This document shows, in pieces, positions 16,840 through 26,888 of a stretch of 64,000 nt of DNA. The first letter of the stretch is position 1. Each line of letters starts with the position of its first letter. The translations under genes were made by a program, and so were the position numbers. Source of the stretch: an uncultured Paraburkholderia sp. (lineage in GTDB: Bacteria > Pseudomonadota > Gammaproteobacteria > Burkholderiales > Burkholderiaceae); contig CALNWN010000009.1 of the NCBI GenBank assembly GCA_940746715.1, forward strand, positions 160,551 to 224,550. Reading direction: 5' to 3'. A model generated the notes under the pieces. The model saw only the letters and a list, made by a program, of their open reading frames with translations, searched no databases and was not told the DNA's origin.

Positions 16840-18228
16840 ATGTCCGACACCCGCCCCGACACCCTGTTCGCGCTGAATGCGCTCTCCCCGCTCGACGGCC
16901 GCTATGCGTCGAAAACCGAAGCTCTGCGCGACTGGCTTTCGGAATCCGCGTTCATGCGCAATCGCGTGACGGTCGAAATTCATTGGCTGATCGCGCTGTC
17001 GCGCGCCGGTTTCGCCGAAGTGCCGCGCTTCTCCCAAGCGTCCGAGCAGTTCCTGCTGCAACTGGCCGAGCGCTTCACCGCGCACGACGCCGCGCGCATC
17101 AAGGAAATCGAGCGCGTGACGAACCACGACGTGAAAGCCGTCGAATACTGGCTGAAGGAGTCGGTCAAGGGTCAGGAAGAACTGGAACGCGCGAGCGAGT
17201 TCATCCACTTCGCGTGCACGTCGGAAGACATCAACAACACGTCGCACGGCCTGATGCTCGCGGGCGCCCGCGAGCACGTCATTCTGCCGGCGCTGCGCAC
17301 CGTGCATCAGAAGCTCGTCGCGCTGGCTCACGCGCACGCCGCGCAGCCCATGCTGTCGCGCACGCACGGCCAGCCGGCCAGCCCGACCACGCTCGGCAAG
17401 GAAATCGCCAACGTGGCCGCGCGCCTCGCACGCGCCATCGAGCGTATTGCCAACGTCGAACTGCTCGGCAAGATGAACGGCGCGGTCGGCAACTTCAATG
17501 CGCACCTGTCGGCGTATCCGGAGTTCGACTGGGAAGCCTTCTCGCGCGAAGTGGTCGAACAGCGCCTGAAGCTCACCTTCAATCCGTACACGATCCAGAT
17601 CGAGCCGCACGACTACATGGCCGAACTGTTCGACGCCGTCGCGCGCGCGAACACGATCCTGCTGGACCTCGACCGCGACATCTGGGGCTACATCTCGGTC
17701 GGCTATTTCAAGCAGCGCACCAAGGCCGGCGAGATCGGTTCGTCGACGATGCCGCACAAGGTCAACCCGATCGACTTCGAAAACTCCGAAGGCAACCTGG
17801 GTCTCGCGAACGCCACGCTGCGCCACCTCGCCGACAAGCTGCCGGTTTCGCGCTGGCAGCGCGACCTGACCGATTCCACGGTGCTGCGCAACATGGGCGT
17901 CGCGTTCGGCTATTCGCTGCTCGCGTACGACTCGCTGATCCGCGGTCTGGACAAGCTGGAAGTGAACGCGCAGCGTCTGAACGAAGATCTCGACAACTGC
18001 TGGGAAGTGCTGGCCGAGCCGGTGCAAACGGTGATGCGCCGCTACGGCATCGAAAATCCGTACGAACAGCTGAAGGAACTGACGCGCGGCAAGGGCATTA
18101 CGCGTGAGGCGCTGCAGGCGTTTGTCGGCGGCCTGGCGATTCCGCAGGACGCGAAAGACCGCTTGCTCGCGATGACGCCGGCGTCGTATATCGGCAAGGC
18201 TGTGGAACTGGCGAAGCGCATCGGCTAA
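16840..18228 (+). CDS. purB: adenylosuccinate lyase
   Basis: The 462-residue enzyme of the fumarase/aspartase superfamily acts twice in purine synthesis, cleaving SAICAR and adenylosuccinate. The superfamily signature SSTMPHKVNPIDFEN lies near residue 303 and carries the catalytic serine loop. ARTHGQPASPTTLGKE and the TSEDINNTSHGLML segment hold active-site histidine and threonine residues. N-terminal SPLDGRYASKTEALRDW is typical of the proteobacterial long form. A TAAAAT at 16762-16767 may be its minus-10. Confidence 0.97.
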   Translation: MSDTRPDTLFALNALSPLDGRYASKTEALRDWLSESAFMRNRVTVEIHWLIALSRAGFAEVPRFSQASEQFLLQLAERFTAHDAARIKEIERVTNHDVKAVEYWLKESVKGQEELERASEFIHFACTSEDINNTSHGLMLAGAREHVILPALRTVHQKLVALAHAHAAQPMLSRTHGQPASPTTLGKEIANVAARLARAIERIANVELLGKMNGAVGNFNAHLSAYPEFDWEAFSREVVEQRLKLTFNPYTIQIEPHDYMAELFDAVARANTILLDLDRDIWGYISVGYFKQRTKAGEIGSSTMPHKVNPIDFENSEGNLGLANATLRHLADKLPVSRWQRDLTDSTVLRNMGVAFGYSLLAYDSLIRGLDKLEVNAQRLNEDLDNCWEVLAEPVQTVMRRYGIENPYEQLKELTRGKGITREALQAFVGGLAIPQDAKDRLLAMTPASYIGKAVELAKRIG

Positions 18229-18293
18229 AGCATGAGGCCTGACGCGTTACGCCTTGCCCGGCTCCGGCCGGGTATTAGCGCCGCAGCAGAAGA

Positions 18294-18317
18294 AAAGCCG
18301 CTCCAAGGAGCGGTTTT
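18294..18317. terminator. terminator between purB and gluconokinase gene
   Basis: CCGCTCC and GGAGCGG with an AA loop are flanked by AAAA on the left and TTTT on the right, between two convergent genes. Confidence 0.7.
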
Positions 18318-18348
18318 CCACATCTGAACGACAAAAAGGGCGGAAAAC

Positions 18349-18846
18349 CTAGCGCTTGTCGATCTGCTGCAGCACGTCGTCGACAATCTGTTCCGGCGAC
18401 AGCTCGATGCTCACCGTCACCGCCTCGTCCGCGCCCGGTTCCTCGAGCGTGTCGAGCTGGCTTTGCAGCAGCGACGGGTCGAAGAAATGGCCGGTGCGCG
18501 TGGTGAGGCGCTCCTGCAGCACCTCGCGCGAGCCCTTCAGATACACGAAGCACACGTCCTTGTCGCCGTCGCGCAAGATGTCGCGGTACGAGCGCTTCAG
18601 CGACGAACACGTGAACACGGCCGTCTCGCCCGCCTTCTGCTTTTCTTCGATCGCGGCGCGGATAGTTTTGAGCCACGGCCACCGGTCTTCGTCGGTGAGC
18701 GGAATGCCGTGGTGCATCTTCTCCTTGTTGGCGGCACTGTGAAACGCGTCGCCGTCGGTGAACGCGCAGTGCAGGCGTTCCGCCAGCATCTCGCCGATTC
18801 TCGTCTTGCCGGCGCCCGACACACCCATTGCGATCAAAATCATCAA
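18349..18846 (-). CDS. gntK: gluconokinase
   Basis: The 165-residue P-loop kinase phosphorylates D-gluconate to 6-phosphogluconate. Walker A GVSGAGKT is at residues 8-15. DGDAFHSAANKEKMHHGIPLTDEDRWPWL is the gluconate-site region characteristic of thermoresistant GntK. Length is normal. It lies seven bases after the gluconate permease gene, so uptake and phosphorylation are coupled. The product feeds the Entner-Doudoroff or pentose phosphate pathway. Confidence 0.95.
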   Translation of the reverse strand: MMILIAMGVSGAGKTRIGEMLAERLHCAFTDGDAFHSAANKEKMHHGIPLTDEDRWPWLKTIRAAIEEKQKAGETAVFTCSSLKRSYRDILRDGDKDVCFVYLKGSREVLQERLTTRTGHFFDPSLLQSQLDTLEEPGADEAVTVSIELSPEQIVDDVLQQIDKR

Positions 18847-18853
18847 AAACTCC

Positions 18854-20157
18854 TTACAGGACCGCCGCCAGCGCGAAGGTCAAGCCCAAACCCATCAACG
18901 AAATGATGGTCTCGAGGAGCGACCATGTCTTGAAGGTCTGCCCCACCGTCATACCGAAGTATTCCTTGATCAGCCAGAAACCGCCGTCGTTCACATGCGA
19001 GAAGATCAGCGAGCCCGAGCCCGTTGCCAGCACGAGCAGCTCCGGCTTCACCTGAATGGCGCTCGCTGCCGCGATCGGCGCGACGATGCCGCAGGCGGTC
19101 GTCATGGCGACCGTCGCCGAACCCGTGGCGAGACGGATCAGCGCCGCGACGAGCCAGCCGAACAGCAGCGGCGACAGATGCGCCGAGGTGGTCGCGGCGA
19201 CGATTTCCTTCGAAATGCCGCTATCCATCAGCACGCGCCCGAAACCGCCGCCCGCGCCGACGATCAGCGTAATACCCGCGATCGGCGCGAGACATTCGCC
19301 GCAGAACTTCTGGATCTGGTCGCGATTGAAACCGCGGCTCGCGCCGAAGGTCCAGAAGCTGACCAGCACGGCGATCAAAAGCGCAACGTCCGAATTGCCG
19401 ACGAAGTGCAGCAGGTCGTTCGGCAGCGTCTTCGGCGTGAAGACAAGATCCGCCCAGCTGCCGACCAGCATCAGGATCACCGGCAACAGCACCGTGAAGA
19501 GCGTCACGCCGAAGCTCGGCAGCTCACGCTTGGGCGCCGCGCTCGCGCCGCCCGGCGTGCCCGACATCGCCACTTCGTCCTTGTTGAGGAATTGCGAGGC
19601 CAGTGCGTTGTCCTTCGGCAGCTTCACCGTGCGATGAATCAGCAGCGCAAAGAGCGGACCGGCGACGATAGCCGTCGGCACGCCGACAATCAGGCCATAG
19701 GCGATCGTCTTGCCGATGTCCGCGTGATACTGCTGCACGGCGAGCATCGCGGCCGGGTGCGGCGGAATCAGTCCGTGCACGACGGACAGGCCCGCGACCA
19801 TCGGCAAGCCGACGATGATCGCGACGACCATCATCGCCCAGTGAATGTTCTTCTCACCGAACCAGCTGATGAGCGTGGTGGCGATGCGCTCGGCGCCGCC
19901 GGATTCGGCCATCATCTTGCCGAGCATCGTGCCGAGACCCACCACCACCGCGATGTGGCCGAGCGTGTTGCCGTTGCCGGTTTCGAAGGACTTGACGATG
20001 GTCGCCATCGGCATGCCGGACACGAGCCCGAGCAGCAGCGACACGATATAATCAGGACGAGGAACGGATAAACCTTGAAGCGGGTGATCATCAAGATCAG
20101 CAGGGCGATGGCGATCACCCCGTAAACCAGCAGCATGCTGCCGTGAACAGCTTCCAT
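18854..20157 (-). pseudogene. gntP: gluconate permease GntP, frameshifted near its N terminus
   Basis: This is a GntP-family proton/gluconate symporter of the inner membrane (about 433 residues, 12 or more hydrophobic segments; KSFETGNGNTLGHIA and PPHPAAMLAVQQY are family hallmarks). The ATG at 20155-20157 follows a near-perfect AAAGGAGGAG. After FKVYPFLVLI the frame shifts by two bases (near 20047-20055): the DNA reads ATTATATCG where ATTATCG would keep the frame. The remaining 400 residues are intact. One AT duplication therefore separates this from a working gene; real inactivation or a read error are both possible. Confidence 0.88.
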
Positions 20158-20223
20158 GAAGCTCCTCCTTTGCGTTATTGATTGTGGGTGCGGACGACGG
20201 CAGCCACCTGGTCTCATGGCGAC

Positions 20224-21619
20224 CGGCGCGCCCTTGAACGCCAGACCTACTTTGAGGTTGCCCCTGCTTTCGACGAGCGCGGGAAACGCGGTCTTTCCTG
20301 GCGCATGCAGGAAAGGCACGGACGGCGGCAGCGCCTCGAGATCCAGCGCCAGGTAGGCGGGAATCGCGTGCGGAAAGACCCAGTAGTCGTGCTGCGGCAA
20401 GGCAGCAGCCGGCGCGCGATACGGCATGCCGTCCGAAGGCAGCTTCAGCAGCTTTTCGCTGAAGCAGGCTTCGTCGCCCACGTAGTCTTCCTCGACGACC
20501 ACGTAGTCCATTGCGTGGCCGTGCGTCGTGGCCGGATGCCCCAGCGCCATAAGTTGCAGCGGCGCGGCGCGCAAACAGGCGAGCACCATCGTGATCGGGA
20601 ACATGCCGACGCTCGGCATGTACATCATCTGCGCGTTGCGGGCTTCGCTCGTGTCGCGCACGTGCCGCGCGGCTTCCCACACGTTGCCGCCTTGCAGCGG
20701 AATGAACTCGTGGAAGACGGCCTTACCGGCGTCGTCGACGCGGCCGTCGTAGCCCATGCCGACGAGGTGGAATTTGTCGCGCATCGCGACGAGCGTTTGC
20801 GAGTGCGTGCGGTAGATCGAGTGATTTTTCGAAAACCATTCGAGCACGACGAGCAGCACCGGCTTCTCGCCCTCGACTTTTGCCGCCGACCGCGTGACGT
20901 CACGACTGCCGAGCTCTCCGAGCTTGCGGCGGATCAGCGCGTTGATCGGCTTCTTGATGTCGTGCTTGGCGGCCATGTCCGCATAGCTGAAATGCATGTA
21001 GACGTCGTGCAGCACGCCCATGGGCAGAGAATCGAGCTGTCGATCTGCTCGAGCCGCTCCGGCAGCCAGCGCAACAGCAGTTCGCGTTTCTGATGCGCCG
21101 ACGGCGTGCCGAGAAAGCGCGACGACATGATGGTCATGGCAAGCGACGCCGCCTTCGTCTTGTCGAAGTTCCACAGCGCGTCCCAATCGAGACGAACTTC
21201 CGACTCCGGCAAATAGAAGAGCTGGAACTTGCGGATTTCGCTGTTGCGCAGCTCGATCGCATTGCGCGCGAGCTCGTCGACGCCGAGCGAACGCAGAATG
21301 TGATCGGCATTGCGGAACGGGCTCGCCGCGAACATGGCGGCCAGCCAGCGCTGGAACAACGCCGTGCTGCGGGCGATGCCGGCGTCGGAGAAGGTGAACT
21401 TAGGATCCTTGACGAGACTCGTGATCGCCGAGGTGAGACGCGCAAGCAGGTGATCGCCCATGATGTCCTGCGCTTCGTTGGACTGCGCCCAGACGTCCAC
21501 TCTATCAGGATACCGTAATGCTGGTCGATCTTGTTGAGCAGCTGCAGCAGCTCGCGGCTCGCTTTTTCGTGCTCACGGCGATAGCAAAGGTATTCGAACT
21601 TGTTGATGCTGAATTTCAT
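20224..21619 (-). pseudogene. HMW1C-type N-glycosyltransferase remnant, C-terminally truncated
   Basis: HMW1C enzymes are cytosolic GT41 transferases that add glucose to Asn-X-Ser/Thr sites of HMW1-type adhesins. The N-terminal all-alpha part begins MKFSINKFEYLCYRREHEK after a GGAGAG site. The family stretch LMALGHPATTHGHAMDYVV and VEEDYVGDEACFSE is present. Two frame changes occur: one missing base near 21512, and an 8-base imperfect tandem duplication (CAGATCGA/CAGCTCGA) near 21035. After DGMPYRAP the GT-B sugar-nucleotide domain is absent. Instead about 60 residues (LEALPPSVPFLHAPGKT, NLKVGLAFKGAP) resemble the middle of TPR/GT41-like proteins, then the gntP leader follows. Such a product could not bind UDP-sugar. 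Confidence 0.75.
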
Positions 21620-21690
21620 GACACTCTCCGGACTAAATGACGTAGTGCTTACGATTGGTTGATCGGCGCGGTGCGCGCCCACAAAAATGC

Positions 21691-23368
21691 TTAGTGCTTC
21701 CAGGTGATGGACATCCAGTACTGCAACGGCTTCTTGCCGGACTCGACCCACGAAGCCGATGAAAATCCATAGGATTTGGAAACCGACGCCGAGACGGTCG
21801 CGCCGACGGGCGTGAGCCAGTCCACGCTCGCGCCGTAGCCGGCGAGCGTGCGCGTGTTGGTGACGCCGGGCACGCCGACATAGCTCTTTTCCCAGTCCTT
21901 CCAGGGCGAGTGATTCACGCGGCCGATAGCGAAGTCGGAGAACACGCCCAGTTGAAGCTGGTGGCCGGTCGCGATCGGAAAGCGCTGATACAGCCCCGCG
22001 TTGATGACGCCTTCGTCGAACGACACTTCGTCGGCGCTGTAGGCGCGCACCGCGTCGGGGCCGCCCGCGGCAAGCTTTTCGCTCGCGTCGAGGTTGCGGC
22101 TCGCCAGTTGCGAATTGACGCGGCCCGTCAGAAAGAGATTGCCGCTGCGCGTGAGCGCATACGTGCCGAAGCCGAAACCGGTGAGCTTGGCGTGTTGCCG
22201 GCGCGTTGCGGACCGGCGTCGAGTGCGGCGTCGTCGTTGCGCTGGTGACCGAGCGTCAGCGCGGCCTGTCCGCTCAGAATGTTGGTGCGCAGTTGCTGCG
22301 GACGATCGCCGTTGTCGGCCTGCACCGAGAGGCACACAGAATCCAGCGTGCTGTGCGTCGCGAAGCCGTAGTCCTTGTAGGTCGTGGCCGCCTGACTGTG
22401 CAGGAGCGATGCGCCGCCCCAGAAGTTGGCGTCGAGGCCTCGCAGGAACGGGTACACCACGCCGGCCTGACCCGTGGTGGCGACGCCGGCAACCGGCGTC
22501 CCCGCGTTGATCGAGTACTGCTGACGCGTGACGCCGCCCGTCATGCGCAGACCGTCGTCGAAGATCGGCACGCTGCCGGTGAGCGAGCCCGTCCACATCT
22601 TCTTGTCGGTGCCGAGCAGCGTGAACGCGTAGCTCTCGCCGGCGCCGAAGTAATTGTTGCCCGATGCCGTCACACCGAAGCGATAGGCGCCCGTCGACTC
22701 GATACCCTGGTTGTCTGTCGAGAATGAGGTCCGCCTGCATCGGCTTGCCTTTTTCGGCGATGCTGAACACCACGTCGATATCGCCGACGCCTGCGCCGGG
22801 AGCAAACTGCGGTGCCTTGTCGATGGCGACGCCCGGCAGATCCTGAAGCAATTGCGTGGCGCGTTCGAGGCGCGGCATGTTGAGCACGCAAGCGTCAGCG
22901 GCTGAATCGTTGCCGCACATCGCGTGAGAGACGAGACGCTGCAGGCGAACGTCGTCGACGCGCGACTTGGCACGGCATCTTGCCGATCCGGCCCGGGAAA
23001 ACCGCGAACATCGGTTCCGCGCCCTTCTGCGCGGCGCGCCAGTTGTCGTCGGTCATCAGCACGTGGGCGACGGGAAAGCCGCCTTGACGCAGCGCGACAG
23101 TGAGACGGTCGGACCAGCGGTTGACGTCGTCGAGGTTCGCCGGCGCGCTGCCGAGCGTTGCCGCCGGGTCACGCAGCAGCTTCGGCATGGCCGCCTCGTC
23201 GCGGCTGCCCGCGGGAATCACCTTGAATGAAACGGCGGCCTGAGCGGCCGGGAGACTGGAACTGACGGTTGCGACAGGCTCCGCGTGAGCAGCTCCCGCC
23301 ATCAATACCGGCAACACCCACATTGCGCGAGCAATCTGCCGATTTACTTCGTTTTTACGCCACAACAT
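21691..23368 (-). pseudogene. TpsB outer-membrane transporter (ShlB/FhaC/HMW1B family), frameshifted
   Basis: Two-partner secretion pores export TpsA adhesins. The N terminus has a signal peptide (VLPVLMAGAAHAEP) and a POTRA-like region (QGGFPVAHVLMTDD, MPRLERATQLLQDLPGV). The remainder is beta-barrel, ending SWVESGKKPLQYWMSITWKH with an aromatic-rich C terminus typical of outer-membrane proteins. Three shifts break it: near 22970 (several bases lost), near 22720 (GACA duplicated) and near 22195 (AC duplicated). With these corrected it is about 555 residues, the family length. It lies between the adhesin and glycosyltransferase genes on the same strand, as in HMW1A-B-C. Confidence 0.82.
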
Positions 23369-23865
23369 CGAATTAACCTTGCACTCAGATTAAATACCAT
23401 GGCGCCACGATTGCGGATTTTTCTGCCGAAACTGCGTCGCCCCACCCATAAGAGATTACGAGCCCTGAATTCGGAAACGAATAGGACTATTCCAAAAATG
23501 CTCTTAGTTTTCGGAGTGGGCGTTGAGGCGTGCGATTGGCTGGAGCGGTCGTGTGTTTGTACTTTTTTGCAAACCGGCTTATTTATTTTCGGTTAATAAA
23601 TAGGAATAGTCTTAATTCACTGAACATGGCTCTAAGTTTTTGACTTTGTTTATCCGTTTGCGATGAACTGCTTTGAGCGCCGCGCCGGTTGCAATTCGAT
23701 GTTCAATCAATCCCTCAAGCGAAATAAAAAAGGGCGATGCCCATGGCACCGCCCTCTGCTAGCGAAACGTTGACACCTTCGGCCAGCCGGCCGTCCCGAC
23801 CTGCGACGACTGGCCTGCCGATGCCTCGCCACACCTCACGCTGCTGCGCGAGGTGCGGCCCGGCG
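23369..23865. other. AT-richer intergenic region between tpsA and tpsB
   Basis: No convincing gene. Base composition is visibly more AT-rich than the surroundings, which fits acquired DNA. A 9-base inverted pair, GACTATTCC near 23488 and GGAATAGTC near 23605, is present. The region also contains the tpsA terminator. Any tpsB promoter should be here, but I cannot fix one. Confidence 0.5.
23725..23755 (-). terminator. terminator after tpsA
   Basis: On the minus strand GGGCGGTGCC pairs with GGCATCGCCC (one mismatch) over a short loop and is followed by six T. It lies about 110 bases after the tpsA stop, suggesting tpsB is transcribed separately. Confidence 0.65.
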
Positions 23866-26560
23866 TCAGGCTGCTCCGCTCACCGTGGCGCGAGCCGTAC
23901 CGCCGACAGGCGCGACGCCCATCTTCAGACAGCCGTGCGACTTGACCACGTACGCCTTGCCGTCCTTCACACCGCTTTCCGTGTAGAAGTACTCATGCGT
24001 GCGCATGTTCACGGAGAGATCCGCCTTCGTCTTCTGCTGCGGATCTTCGTACGTGAAGTGCTTCACGCCTTCGGCTCCGTCGCGATACGTCAGATGGCGG
24101 TTCAGCGCACCCGCATGCGTGAGCAACTGCGCGTCGGCAGAGTTCGTCGTCATGCCGACCGTCACGTGCTCGAGCTCGGCATCGGCCCAGAACATCGGAG
24201 CGCCGGCTTCGAGTGTCAGCGCCTGCTCGGCCTCCAGGTACCAATGTGCCGACGCCATGTCGCCCATGAAGTACGCTGCAGCGCCGCCCACACCGATTGC
24301 GCCGACGAGGCCCGCCGCGACGCCGCCGCTGCTGCCGCCACTACCACCTGAGCCGTCAAGCGAAGGCGTGACGTCGGTGTTGGGGCCGTTACCGTTGCCG
24401 CCTCCGTTATCCGGGGGCGTGTTGCCGCAGTTGTCGACCGGGGCGTTGTCGCCGCCGTTGGCGCCACCGTTGGTGCCCGGGGTCACGATGTTGCCGTTGT
24501 CGATGATCACGATCGTGGCGTTGTCCATGGTGTTCACGTTACCGTCGATGATCGTGCCATTGCCGTTCGTCGAATTGCCCGAGATTTCGCCGCTGGCGTT
24601 GCCGGACATGTTGATCGAGCCGTTGATATCGGTGCCGGTACCGTTGGTCGAATCACCGCTGATATCGGTGGAGCCGTTGCCCGAAGTGTTGATCGAACCA
24701 TTCGGGTCGACGATCACGCCCGTGCCATCCGTGCTGTTGCCCGAGATGTTGATGGAGCCGTTGTCCGTCGTGTTGATCGAACCGTTGATATCCGTACCGG
24801 TAGCGTGTGGTTGTTGTTCTGAAATACACCGCGCCCCGTCGTGCTACTGCCGCTGACGCTGACATTGGCAGTTTGCGTGACCGCCATACTGCCGTTCGTC
24901 CAGAATTGAACGCCATCAGCCGTGTTGGACGTGCCGCTAACGGTCAGAGTGCCGTTACCGATCTCGGTGAAGTTGCCAACAAACACAATGCCAGAGGCCA
25001 GTGTTGCTAACGCCTGCAATAGAGCCGCCACCGATGTTTGCATCCGTGCCACGCAACTCGATCGCGTTACTGTAGCTAGCGGCGCCGCCTCCTGCGGTCG
25101 TATTTGCAGACACCGTCAGATCGACCGTACTCGCCGCAGTCTGGTTGACTGAGCCCTTGCCCGTGCCGGTGCCCGCGGTCAAGTTGAGGTTCAGCTTGTT
25201 CGATGTCGACGTGATGTTGCCATTCAGCGTGATGCTGCCGTTCGCCGCCAGCGTCAGATTGGCAGACGTATTGCCCCCGCTCTTGACGATATCCGCGCCC
25301 GACTGCTGCACGATATTGCCCGTCGCCGTGCCGGAGCTCGCCGTCGTGATCGTGACATCCGTACCCACGTTCAGCGCGTTGCTGATCGTCGTGTTCTTCA
25401 CCGTCGCGCTCGTGTTCGTGCCGCCGCTGAAGCCGCCCGTCACGTTGCCGCCGTAGTTGGCGTCCGCGCTCGTGCTGATCATTACATCGGTCGAGTCGAT
25501 CAGCCATGCACCGGCCTTGCCTTCCGGCGCCGCTGCGCTCACCTGACCTTGCACGTCGAGGCTATGACCCGACGTTTCGACAAAGCCGCCGTCGCCATGC
25601 GAAGAACCCGCGTCGATCTTCGCGCCGGCATCCACCTGCGTGAAGTTCGCGAACTGCACGCCGTCCTGCAGCATGCCTTGCGCCTGCGTGCCGTCCAGCT
25701 TGTGCAGACTGTCGCCGCCGATAATCACCTTGCCGCCTTGCGTCACGCCGCTTGCATCGATCGATGCATTGGCGAACACGCCCACGCAGTCGCCCGACAG
25801 CACCACCGTGCCGCCCGCGCCCGTCGCGCTCGACGCGTCGATGCTGCCCGTCACCGCGACATCGCCCGTGTTGCCCGCATCGGCCACCACCGTGCCCGCG
25901 CGCACCACGCCCGACAGATTCACCACCGTGTTCAGCAGCGAGTTGCTGCCGCGCGCGGTCAGCAGCACCGTGCCGTTTTCCGCCTGGATGTTGCCGCTGT
26001 TTTCCACCAGCGCGTTCGCCGACGCGTTCGTCAGCGTCAACTGGATGCCCTGGCCGTTCGGCAGCGCGACCATCGCGCTGTCGCCCGCGGCGAGCGCCAC
26101 CTGGCCACCTCGCGCGGTCGTGATCGCGCCGCTGTTTCGCACCTGGTCGCCCATCAGGACGACGTAGCCTTGCGCGTTGATCGTGCCGTCGTTGACCACG
26201 CTTGCGTTCGTACCGGTCGAGCTCAGCGCGAGCGGATTGCCCGCCATGAATGCGTTGGAATCGACGGACTTGGTGGTGGCCAGCAGCGAGCCGACGTTCA
26301 CCACCGCGCCCTTGCTGAAGAGCACGCCGTTTGCGTTCTGGATCAGCACCTAGCCGTTCGCCAGCAAGGAGCCCTGAATGTTCGACGCACCGGCGCCCGT
26401 CACCGACGTTGAACGAGTTCCAGTCGATCACGGTACGCTGCGTACCCTGATTGATGGTCATCGTGTTGGTGTTCTGCGAGATGCTCGCCTGACATGCCAC
26501 CACCTGGCCGTTGGTCGGCAGCGACTGTGCGCGGGCAAGCGAGGGATAAAACGCCAACAA
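23866..26560 (-). pseudogene. TpsA filamentous adhesin (HMW1A/FHA-like), multiply disrupted
   Basis: The N-terminal secretion (TPS) domain is recognisable: NTMTINQGTQRTVIDWNSFNVG, then TGAGASNIQGSLLANG, then VLIQNANGVLFSKGA. A beta-helical body follows with repeated NGS/NTS-type strands. Damage: about 20 residues are missing after FNVG with a frame change (near 26407), an amber codon at 26350-26352 replaces the usual Gln of ANGQV, one base is inserted near 25000, and there is another shift near 24810. The 5' end is unclear, since an in-frame TGA precedes FSLYSATALLAFYP and the long signal peptide is not intact. The C-terminal ~140 residues (after SGGVAAGLVGAIGVGGAAAYF) are unlike the C terminus of Haemophilus HMW1A. 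Confidence 0.82.
24520..24802 (-). repeat. degenerate repeats encoding Asn-X-Ser/Thr-rich segment of TpsA
   Basis: Two 30-base copies (24611-24640 and 24773-24802) differ at three positions, with more diverged copies between them. They encode GTDINGSIN-type units. Within about 65 residues read from 24717 downward there are ten Asn-X-Ser/Thr sites (for example NGS, NTS, NMS, NAS, NST, NAT). Confidence 0.75.
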
Positions 26561-26888
26561 CGCAGTCGCGCTATACAGACTGAATCAGACAAGGACTAAA
26601 AACGGCTTGGCTTACGCGCTGGTTTTACAGACAAATAGGGAAAGCAAGACCGTGTGCCGAGCGCTTTGACAAGGGCTTGAGAGCGCGCCGCCATGCGGCT
26701 GCAGACGAGAAATGTCGTGACGCGCCAGCGCGAAAAGCGCGGGCGGCAAAGAAAAGGCAGGGAGAATTTGTGAAACGTCGGCCGCAAGCGCAGTACTGCG
26801 CCCGACAATCGCAGAAAAGATTCCGCGCGACGTTTCGGAAAAGTCTTAGACGCGACCGCGAAACCGCGGCCGCCGCGATGAAAACTGC
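26561..26888. other. region upstream of tpsA
   Basis: No supported gene between the tpsA remnant and hemJ. On the minus strand it should contain the tpsA start, extended signal peptide and promoter. I see only a hydrophobic stretch (FSLYSATALLAFYP) directly before the TPS domain, with an in-frame TGA at its beginning, and no convincing start codon with a ribosome site. Confidence 0.5.

Noticed and set aside
26596..26808. Possible intact start and extended signal peptide of TpsA
   Set aside because: The frame ends in TAG before the TPS domain and lacks the usual extended-signal consensus; I could not join it convincingly.
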